From an archaeon (GTDB lineage Archaea > Thermoproteota > Nitrososphaeria > Nitrososphaerales > Gagatemarchaeaceae), in assembly GCA_021822995.1 (NCBI GenBank), contig JAKAPN010000079.1, positions 1 to 5,742 on the forward strand: a DNA stretch of 5,742 nt, given 5' to 3'. Every line of letters begins with the position of its first letter. The stretch's first letter is position 1. A program made the position numbers and the translations under genes. This document shows, piece by piece, positions 1 through 5,466 of this stretch. A model generated the notes under the pieces. That model worked only from the letters and a program-made list of their open reading frames with translations, was not told where the DNA came from and did no database searches.

Positions 1-984
1 ATGTTCGAAGCGACGAACCTCGTCAAAAAATACCAGACAGATTCGAAGCGCGGGGCCCGGAGCAGACCCCAATGCAGGAGACCGTTCCTGAAGGTTTCAA
101 TCGGGGTAAGCTTGCAGGGAGGCGCCCTCACCGTTCCAGAGGTAGGAGTCATCAAACTGACCCCCCACTCGATGCAGATCCTTTCGCACCGTGGGGTGAA
201 GGTAAAGTCCGTAACCTTGACCCCGACGAACTGCTCGGTTTTGTACAACTACCTCGTAGAGCCGATGTTACCCTCAGGGGCCGTGGGAATAGACATGAAC
301 TTGGATAACCTCACGACATTCGACACAGATGGGGTGAGTCGCTTCTATGATTTGAGAGAGCTCACCGCCATTCATGAAACGTACAGGAGGGTGAAAAGTC
401 ACTTCAGAAGAGACGATTTCAGGATAAAACGCAGCGTGTTCAGGAAGTATTCGTCTATCGAGCGGAACAAAAGGAGCGCCATCCTGCATGAAATCTCTAC
501 GTCCGTAGTAAACTAAGCTGCGTCTAAGCGGCACGCAGTCGTGATGGAAGACCTTAGAGGGATCAGAGACATGTTCAGGAAGCGGTCTGGCTCTAGCAGC
601 ACCTACCTCTCCAAAATGAATTCATGGCCGTACGCGACGCTCCAGAGGCTCATCGCGTACAAGCTTGCTTGGAGAGGACTCCCCGTCCGCTTCGTACCTC
701 CTGAAGGGACGTCTTCCCAATGCGCGGATTGCAGCGGCGCAATGTGGGAGGCGCCGGGAGATGAAAGGATGATGGTCTGTCGAGAGTGCGGTCAGGTGAC
801 AGACAGAGACCTCAACGCTGCGAGGAACATCTTGAAGCGAGGCCTGAGGTCCGGGCTCGGCGGCACTGCAGGTGAAGCGTTGAAGGCACCCAAGCTCTCG
901 CAAGGGAGCCCAATGCCGGAGCAGATGCAGGGCATCCACCATGTCGAGGCAGACGACTTGGTAGAAGGATCAAAGCATAGCTAG
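1..984 (+). pseudogene. tnpB: TnpB-family RNA-guided nuclease (IS200/IS605 type), interrupted by one in-frame stop, N-terminus not in window
   Basis: TnpB is the transposon-encoded RuvC nuclease, ancestral to Cas12, that cuts DNA guided by an RNA from the element's right end. Reading one frame from position 1, the RuvC-I motif is VGIDMN with the catalytic Asp at codon 98. RuvC-II is VVMEDLRGIR with Glu at codon 183. The zinc finger is CADC (241-244) paired with CREC (260-263), and RuvC-III follows as TDRDLNAARNIL (about 267-278). A TAA at codon 172 splits the gene, and the frame on both sides is identical, so no frameshift is needed. The residues after the stop (AASKRHAVVMEDL) continue the normal helix into RuvC-II. 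Only about 327 codons are present against roughly 370-430 in typical TnpB, so the N-terminal helix-turn-helix/wedge part is missing or lies upstream of the window. No tnpA is visible. The family assignment is secure; loss of function is inferred from the stop. Confidence 0.92.
514..516 (+). other. In-frame ochre stop inside tnpB
   Basis: The codons around the site read V-V-N-stop-A-A-S-K-R-H-A-V-V-M-E-D-L. The frame after the stop carries all remaining TnpB motifs. The codon is TAA, so amber (TAG) pyrrolysine readthrough does not apply. The lesion is most simply a point mutation from a sense codon such as GAA, CAA or AAA, though a sequencing error is possible. Re-initiation at the GTG at 541 or the ATG at 544 would give a C-terminal fragment without RuvC-I. 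Confidence 0.85.
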
Positions 985-1019
985 TTTGTTTGCTATGCAG
1001 TTGCCTAGCTCACGCTAGG
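975..1019 (+). ncRNA. Tandem hairpins at the tnpB 3' end: candidate IS right end / omega-RNA (reRNA) scaffold
   Basis: There are two perfect inverted repeats in a row. The first is GCATAGC (975-981) with GCTATGC (992-998), a 10-nt loop that contains the tnpB stop codon. The second is CCTAGC (1004-1009) with GCTAGG (1014-1019), with loop TCAC. In IS200/IS605 elements the right end forms subterminal hairpins, and the guide RNA overlaps the end of tnpB, with the guide lying just beyond the element end. Position and structure fit that, so the guide would begin near or after 1020. The exact element boundary and the RNA's 5' end cannot be fixed here. Confidence 0.45.
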
Positions 1020-1025
1020 TTTCGT

Positions 1026-1067
1026 AAAACAAAAAGGGGAAAGCCGTCCTAGCTCAGGACAGCTTTC
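1026..1067 (-). terminator. Hairpin plus T-tract terminator of the S-layer-like operon
   Basis: On the minus strand GAAAGC (1067-1062) pairs with GCTTTC (1044-1039), and inside it GTCCT (1060-1056) pairs with AGGAC (1050-1046). This gives an 11-bp stem with one mismatch and a 5-nt loop. It is followed by CCCC, then TTTTTGTTTT (1035-1026). Archaeal RNA polymerase stops at oligo-T tracts, and a hairpin of this strength before one looks like an intrinsic terminator. The loop-proximal part of the stem contains the stop codon (1056-1054) of the downstream gene. Confidence 0.7.
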
Positions 1068-2112
1068 TTACTAAAATTGCGAGTTCGAGGACTAAAGTGA
1101 TTGCTGCAAGGACCGCTACCACGAGCACATACGTAGAGGTGCTCGAGATAGAGGAGTTGGCGTTGCCGACCGAAGTCTGCAACCCCGCAATCGCGCTGTT
1201 GATGGAGTTGAAGTTTGCCGTCGTCGGGAGTGACCCGATGGCGTTGGTGACGCTCGTGAACCCGGATGTTACCGAGGACGCGAGGGTGTTGACAGAGGAG
1301 GCCGTTGCAGTGATGGCAGTGTTGATCGCGGTGAAGTTAGCGCCCATTTCGCTGTTGAGCCTCGCGAGGGCGGTGCTCAGAGAGCCCACCGTCGTCTGGT
1401 TCGCCAGCTGGCTGTTGACCGCGAAGCCGGCAGAGCCGTACCCCCAGGCATTGCCTGAGGTGGCAGAGACGACCGCGAGGTAGTTGCCAGAGGTCGAGGT
1501 GCTACTGTAAGCCCATGTCCAGACTCCGTTGCCAGCGAAGGTTCCTGCCACTGAGGCAGCCTGACCTCCTGCTGGGTTGGTGATCCGGGCGGTTACGGAT
1601 ACAGCCGATGTTGCGACTGTGCCGTTGCTCCAGTAGACGAAGGCCGCGACCTGCGCAGTCTGGCCGACAAGCAGTGGGGTGCTCGCCGAAGCGAGTACCG
1701 TCAGAGCGTTGCCGGTCGGGGCTGGCGCTGGTGCAGTGTAAGTGAATGAGCCGCTACCGCTTGCTGGGAGCTGGGTGTTGCTTGCGGACACGGTGTAGGT
1801 CCCTGTTGACCAGGTGCACTGGGCTCCGCCTGCTGCGAAGCTGTAGGTGAACTGCCCCACTGCGTTGAGGGGCTCGCTCGCCACGGCGCACGTCTGGCTC
1901 GAGGGGTTTGTCACCGTTATCTGGAAGCTATACCCAGTCGGGTTTGTTGGGACCGGTGAAACGCTGCCGGTCACCGTGATGGTGTTGGTGCCAGTCGCCG
2001 AAGCCGGGCTCGCAGTCACGGTCACCGAGTAGGTGGCCGCCGTGGCCAGGGCAGGGGCGAGCAGCAGGAACATCGCGAGAGTTCCCGCTGCGATGGCTGG
2101 AAGTGGTTTCAT
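1054..2112 (-). CDS. Membrane-anchored S-layer stalk protein, SlaB-like (signal peptide, 2 Ig-like domains, coiled-coil-like stalk, C-terminal TM)
   Basis: This 352-residue protein probably anchors an S-layer to the cytoplasmic membrane. Residues 1-26 are a signal peptide (MKPL, then a hydrophobic core ending ALATAA). A first beta-sandwich spans about 27-125 and holds the only cysteines, C75 and C99, a likely disulfide. A TAPAPAPTG linker leads to a second beta-sandwich at about 135-232. Residues 238-325 have hydrophobics at roughly 3/4 spacing (for example NFTAINTAI, SVNTLASSV, SFTSV-like, FNSINSAIAGL) and look like a helical stalk that could trimerise. Residues 328-348 are one transmembrane helix, with E343 near its end, followed by RKLS. 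NxS/T sequons are at N163, N238, N259 and N319. The architecture matches SlaB of Sulfolobales by known design, not by checked sequence similarity. The frame stays open up to 2499, but the ATG at 2112 is preferred because it starts a clean signal peptide, has an RBS, and avoids a 129-residue overlap with the upstream gene. Confidence 0.8.
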   Translation of the reverse strand: MKPLPAIAAGTLAMFLLLAPALATAATYSVTVTASPASATGTNTITVTGSVSPVPTNPTGYSFQITVTNPSSQTCAVASEPLNAVGQFTYSFAAGGAQCTWSTGTYTVSASNTQLPASGSGSFTYTAPAPAPTGNALTVLASASTPLLVGQTAQVAAFVYWSNGTVATSAVSVTARITNPAGGQAASVAGTFAGNGVWTWAYSSTSTSGNYLAVVSATSGNAWGYGSAGFAVNSQLANQTTVGSLSTALARLNSEMGANFTAINTAITATASSVNTLASSVTSGFTSVTNAIGSLPTTANFNSINSAIAGLQTSVGNANSSISSTSTYVLVVAVLAAITLVLELAILVRKLS

Positions 2113-2119
2113 GCCTGGG

Positions 2120-2125
2120 TCCTCT
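2120..2125 (-). promoter_or_regulatory. Ribosome binding site that sets the start of the SlaB-like gene
   Basis: The minus strand reads AGAGGA, overlapping the TAG stop of the upstream gene (2126-2124), then 7 nt, then the ATG at 2112. The two genes are separated by only 11 nt, so they should be cotranscribed and may be translationally coupled. This supports the short start over the long upstream open frame. Confidence 0.6.
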
Positions 2126-5036
2126 AGGAGATGGTTACGGTGATTGGGTACTGAACTGACAGTCCGCCGCCGACAAAGGCTTGGACTGTGTAGGTTCCGG
2201 GCGTGCTGACGCCAAAGCTTGAGGCCGTAATGGTTCCTCCGGGTGCAACCGTGAAGCTGCCGCCGGTGACCATCACTACCTGGTTGGCGCTGTTGTACCA
2301 GACGAAGTAGACGTTGATCGTCTGAGTCGTGAGCCCGTTGTTGGTGAAAGTGATAGAAGCTCCAGTGAAGCCGCTGAACGTCGCCTGGCTTCCGCCAGTC
2401 GAGCTGAACGTCTGGTTCGGTAGAACCGACACGTTCACCGTCAGGGTGCTGGAGTTGGTGTTGCCTGACAGGTCGCTGGCGCTCAGCACGATGTTCCATG
2501 TTCCAGTCGTAAGACCGGAGATGGTTACACTGTAGCTGACGCTGCTGCCTGGGTTGTTGGTCCCTGTGACGGTGGCCGTCAAGGCAGTGGTGCCGTTGCC
2601 CACCGCGGTTACGGTCGACGCGTTCAGGTCACCGAAGCTGTCAACGATGGTGGCAGAGACTGAGCTGCCCGCGGACAGGTTGGCGTTGGCTGCAGTCACG
2701 AAGTTGACGTCAGGCGCCGCGGTGTCTACGAGGACAGTGAAAGTCGGGCTGACCACTACGTTGCCGTTGCTGTCAGTGGCGTTGAAGGTCACGCTGCTGG
2801 TACCTGACGGGAGCACCACGGCCGCCTGCCAACCGATAGAGTTGAGCGGTACTATGGATGCCGACTGCCAGACGCCGGAGCCGATCTTGTATCCGACTGA
2901 CGCGATGGTGGTGTTGGTGAAGTAACCTAGGGACGAGTTCGCCACTCCTGTGAACAGGACGGCTGGCACGCCCGCATAGATAACCCCGGATTGAGGTGCT
3001 GGAGTCTTGACTGTGATGGTTGGGTTAGGGCTGACCACTGCGAACGTCAGGGTCACGGTCTTGGAGTGCCCTGCTACGACGCCGGATGCGGTCAGAGTGA
3101 CCGTCCCGGTGGTAGAAGGCGAAGTCCAGGAGATCGGACCGAAAGATGCAGAGGTGCTGCTAAACCCGCCCGATATGTAGACGTTCGTGGCCGACAGGAG
3201 GCCTGAGGAAGCGCTGAGCGTTATCTGGATCTGTGCTCCAGTGTTCGTTGCAGTGTTCCCGAAGGCATCTGCCAGGGCTACGTTGACGTTGTAAGTGGTG
3301 CTTGGTATTACGTCGACTATCGCGTTCGTAATCCCTGGGCCGTAGAAGGCCTTGACCACGAAGGTTGACGCGGGTCCGCCAATGGTGTCGACAGGTGTCG
3401 ACGAAGCCGTTGTGCTGATGCCGAGCGCGTGGGTCGGAGTGCCGTCGATTGGCGCGGTTACGTTATCCTGGTAATAGGATATCGCACCAGCACCTGTGTC
3501 GATGGCAAACGATGCCGACGCGTTGGAGGCACTATTGGTGGTCGCGGTCGCCGATGTGGTTCCGTCGCCGTTGACCGCAGTGCTGGCTGCGTCCAGGTAG
3601 AAAGCTACTGGAACCCCGCTCTGCTTTATGCTACCCGAACCCGTGCCGACGATAGCGGCTACGGACGAGTTGACAGAGACGAGGACCGAGCTTCCCGCCA
3701 TGACGTTGCCGTGCGGTGTCACGGTTGGGACTGGCGAAGCTGCGAGGAATGTCGACGTGATGATTGACCCGGACTGTCCGGTCGCTGCGAAGCCAGAGCC
3801 TGACATGCTCACCGTTATGGAACCGGTGGTCCCATAGGGGGTGTTCTGGAAGTAGTTCAGATCGCCGGAGATTCCGGCGAGGGTGAACGAGGTCCCAGAG
3901 CTTGGGCATGGGAAGACCACTGTGCCGCAGGATACCGAGACGTAGGTCGAGGTCGCGTTGCTGAATCTACCGCCGCCGGACGTCGCTGAAATCGTCAGGC
4001 TGGTCGGGTGATAGGTGGCGAAGTTGATCTGGTTGCCGAACTTGTCGGTGAGCGACACGCTGATCCCTGTGCCCTGCACGTAGGCGCCAGCGACGTGCTT
4101 ACTGTCGAAACCAGCACGCCGTTCGTAGTGGTTCGGAGCAGTAGTCGTCGTGTTGCCTGGGAGGGTGATGCTCACTTTGTTCGGAGTCCCTGCAGTGGTT
4201 GAGACTGATTGAATCCAGTGGATGGAACTCGTCCCCAATGTTGCCTCCAGAGTCGAGGGGCTGTTGAGGACGACGTTGGTCGGGGTGAAGGTCGCGGATG
4301 CGACGCCGTTGAGCGTGCTGTTGGCGACGGTGTTCGAAGAGCTCGGGGAGACAGCGCCGTAGGTCGATAGGATCGACCACGCCACTGGGACTCCGGCGAA
4401 GCCTAGCGAGTCACCCGTCGTCAGCACGGCCCTAGCGTTGCACGCGGCTGACCCTGCGACGAACGTGTTTCCGAAGCACGAGTCACCAGACCAGAACGTG
4501 ACCTGGACTGATGGCGTCGTGCCGAGGCCGTAGGCCTTTGCGGCCGCACCAGCGGAGTACGCGGGTGAGGACGCATCCTGGACGCTCGTTGAGAAGGAGC
4601 CGACTGCTGCGCTTGTGGTTGCCGGTGTGGCCGGTTCCAGTAGGAACGCAGTAAGTGTGTTCAGACTGGCGCCGGGGGGCAGCGACAAGGTGCAGGAGGC
4701 CGAAGATAGAGTGTTGATTGTTGCAGCCGTTGTCGAACAACCGTACGTAGCGGTGGCAAACGTGTGAGTCGTGAAAGTCCACCCTGTAGGCGCGGTCATC
4801 GTGAACGCTGTGATCGCGTACGAGTTGGTGCTCGGGTTAGAAATTGAAAACCCTTCGCTTGTGTAGGTGTTTGCTGGGATTACGTTGTCTGTAAGCGCGA
4901 TTGATGGAGATGAGGAGTTTGCCGCACTCGCAGGCGAGACCAGAGGCACCAGAACGAGGAGCCCCGAAAACGCCAGGAGCGCAAGCAGAAGTCCTGAGCT
5001 AAATTTTCTTTGATACGCATTCGTAGGCGTATACAT
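2124..5036 (-). CDS. Large secreted multi-domain Ig-like surface protein, candidate S-layer lattice protein (SlaA-like)
   Basis: This is a 970-residue exported protein. Residues 1-39 are a signal peptide: a basic n-region with R10 and K11, a Leu-rich core, and an SPASAA end before N40. The rest is Ser/Thr/Gly/Val-rich beta structure that I split roughly into domains at 40-165, 175-285, 287-430, 436-555, 557-670, 672-770, 771-870 and 874-970. The domains near 331 and 590 share a D-x-FGN turn as in invasin-type Big domains, VDTAAPDV at 770-777 is typical of bacterial Ig-like repeats, and the last domain resembles CARDB. Cysteines occur only as three close pairs (100/115, 187/199, 370/377). At least 16 NxS/T sequons are present. 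It has no C-terminal transmembrane helix, so it needs a partner for anchoring, and the next gene encodes a suitable one. The start is set by the signal peptide and by a TATA box about 27-30 nt upstream. The S-layer role is inferred; a large adhesin is the alternative. Confidence 0.82.
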   Translation of the reverse strand: MYTPTNAYQRKFSSGLLLALLAFSGLLVLVPLVSPASAANSSSPSIALTDNVIPANTYTSEGFSISNPSTNSYAITAFTMTAPTGWTFTTHTFATATYGCSTTAATINTLSSASCTLSLPPGASLNTLTAFLLEPATPATTSAAVGSFSTSVQDASSPAYSAGAAAKAYGLGTTPSVQVTFWSGDSCFGNTFVAGSAACNARAVLTTGDSLGFAGVPVAWSILSTYGAVSPSSSNTVANSTLNGVASATFTPTNVVLNSPSTLEATLGTSSIHWIQSVSTTAGTPNKVSITLPGNTTTTAPNHYERRAGFDSKHVAGAYVQGTGISVSLTDKFGNQINFATYHPTSLTISATSGGGRFSNATSTYVSVSCGTVVFPCPSSGTSFTLAGISGDLNYFQNTPYGTTGSITVSMSGSGFAATGQSGSIITSTFLAASPVPTVTPHGNVMAGSSVLVSVNSSVAAIVGTGSGSIKQSGVPVAFYLDAASTAVNGDGTTSATATTNSASNASASFAIDTGAGAISYYQDNVTAPIDGTPTHALGISTTASSTPVDTIGGPASTFVVKAFYGPGITNAIVDVIPSTTYNVNVALADAFGNTATNTGAQIQITLSASSGLLSATNVYISGGFSSTSASFGPISWTSPSTTGTVTLTASGVVAGHSKTVTLTFAVVSPNPTITVKTPAPQSGVIYAGVPAVLFTGVANSSLGYFTNTTIASVGYKIGSGVWQSASIVPLNSIGWQAAVVLPSGTSSVTFNATDSNGNVVVSPTFTVLVDTAAPDVNFVTAANANLSAGSSVSATIVDSFGDLNASTVTAVGNGTTALTATVTGTNNPGSSVSYSVTISGLTTGTWNIVLSASDLSGNTNSSTLTVNVSVLPNQTFSSTGGSQATFSGFTGASITFTNNGLTTQTINVYFVWYNSANQVVMVTGGSFTVAPGGTITASSFGVSTPGTYTVQAFVGGGLSVQYPITVTIS

Positions 5037-5048
5037 ATTTTCAAAACG

Positions 5049-5059
5049 ACAGGCCCTGT
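5049..5059. repeat. Odd palindrome between TATA box and start of the S-layer-like operon
   Basis: ACAGG and CCTGT flank a single central base. The site lies between the TATA box and the predicted transcription start of the minus-strand operon, a position where a bound repressor would block initiation. It is short, and could be chance. Confidence 0.3.
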
Positions 5060-5063
5060 GTCC

Positions 5064-5071
5064 TTATATAA
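5064..5071 (-). promoter_or_regulatory. TATA box for the S-layer-like operon
   Basis: TTATATAA is an archaeal box A and the strongest AT-rich motif in the intergenic region. Its centre is about 31 nt upstream of the ATG at 5036. With the usual 26-27 nt from TATA centre to start, transcription would begin near 5040-5041, giving a leader of only a few nt. No Shine-Dalgarno sequence precedes the ATG, which agrees with leaderless initiation. The motif is palindromic, so it could also drive a plus-strand transcript beginning near 5094. No clear BRE was recognised. Confidence 0.7.
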
Positions 5072-5077
5072 CCATGA

Positions 5078-5112
5078 TGGACAAATCGTCCACAACGGCG
5101 GGAATGACGCCG
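5078..5112. repeat. Two adjacent inverted repeats upstream of the operon promoter
   Basis: TGGAC (5078-5082) pairs with GTCCA (5088-5092) around a 5-nt loop. CGGCG (5096-5100) pairs with CGCCG (5108-5112) around a 7-nt loop. They lie directly upstream of the TATA box on the minus strand. They may be regulator-binding sites, or hairpins in a plus-strand transcript. Both are short enough to occur by chance. Confidence 0.25.
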
Positions 5113-5303
5113 CATGGGTCGTCAGAATGGCTCCTTCAGACTCCGATGACCGGAATATCGCCCCAAATCCCAATCCAGGCTAGGACCAAGATGGGCGAGA
5201 TAATCCAAGGCAGGCTTCGCCCGCAAGAGCGGCGTGGAAAGGAGGGGTTTTAGCATACAGGACAGGCTTGACCTTCGTGCAGATTCGAGTTTCCAGGCGG
5301 CTG

Positions 5304-5448
5304 GCCGGGGGTCGGGTTTAACTCCCCGGCGCCCCGGTCGGGGCTGAAGTGAGCACTGGGAAGCGGGAGGAACCCCCGGAAGGGACGGAGCGGTGGCTGG
5401 CCGCCCGGGCCACAATCCCCAGCGCAACGTTACGTAGCCACGCTTCAG
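5304..5448 (+). ncRNA. Candidate structured RNA or structured 5' leader of the downstream membrane gene; family not recognised
   Basis: Several helices are mutually compatible on the plus strand. Hairpin A is GCCGGGG (5304-5310) with CCCCGGC (5324-5330). Hairpin B is GCCCC (5331-5335) with GGGGC (5340-5344). A long-range helix TGAAGTG (5345-5351) with CGCTTCA (5441-5447) encloses a second helix GCaCTGGG (5353-5360) with CCCAGcGC (5418-5425), each lower-case base being unpaired. Inside lie CCC-GGAA-GGG (5375-5384), a GNRA-type loop, and GTGGC (5393-5397) with GCCAC (5409-5413). The arrangement is a closed multibranch fold ending 6 nt before the Shine-Dalgarno. I could not match it to SRP RNA, RNase P RNA, 5S or tRNA. 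GC-rich sequence folds easily, so covariation would be needed for proof. Confidence 0.4.
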
Positions 5449-5454
5449 GAAGCA

Positions 5455-5462
5455 GGGGGTGA
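5455..5462 (+). promoter_or_regulatory. Shine-Dalgarno that sets a TTG start
   Basis: GGGGGTGA contains the GGTGA core complementary to the archaeal 16S 3' end, 4 nt before TTG at 5467. No in-frame ATG or GTG lies between the upstream in-frame stop (TGA 5350-5352) and this TTG, so the start choice depends on this site. Its GGGGGT (5455-5460) is a perfect complement of ACCCCC (5372-5377) inside the upstream structured element. Confidence 0.65.
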
Positions 5463-5466
5463 GCGG

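Larger units (their letters stand above)
5037..5466. other. 430-nt divergent intergenic region
   Basis: This stretch separates the minus-strand operon from the plus-strand membrane gene. The half near 5040-5112 has the operon promoter and small inverted repeats. Positions 5113-5303 show no convincing gene, tRNA or strong structure; a weak hairpin CCGC-AAGA-GCGG lies at 5221-5232, and an AT-richer spot GGTTTTAGCATA near 5246-5256 could be a weak promoter element for the plus strand. Positions 5304-5448 are GC-rich and foldable. Open frames in both directions here lack start signals and family features. Confidence 0.6.

Noticed and set aside
514..516. Stop-codon recoding in tnpB
   Set aside because: The codon is TAA; archaeal pyrrolysine readthrough uses TAG, and nothing else suggests recoding.
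2113..2499. Open extension upstream of the SlaB-like gene (129 more codons)
   Set aside because: It overlaps the C-terminus of the large gene in another frame, its translation is rich in Arg, His and Gln and unlike a domain, and the ATG at 2112 begins a signal peptide after a ribosome binding site.
1097..4202. Open frames on the plus strand across the two surface-protein genes
   Set aside because: They are antisense shadows kept open by the Ser/Thr/Val-rich codon use of the real genes; no family features or start signals.
5281..5330. tRNA T-arm-like sequences (TTCGAGT near 5286 and GGGTTTAACTCCC near 5314)
   Set aside because: The first has no pairing stem; the second lacks the invariant C56 and no acceptor, D or anticodon arms can be built around it.
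5296..5448. SRP RNA
   Set aside because: A GGAA-capped CCC/GGG hairpin and a GCCGGGGG start recall SRP RNA, but the UGUAA motif of the Alu domain and the AGCAG internal-loop side of helix 8 are absent at the right places, and the element is too short.
5340..5460. RNase P RNA
   Set aside because: GGGAGGAA resembles part of the conserved 5' core, but the partner ACAGAA-type segment and the other conserved regions are missing on both strands.
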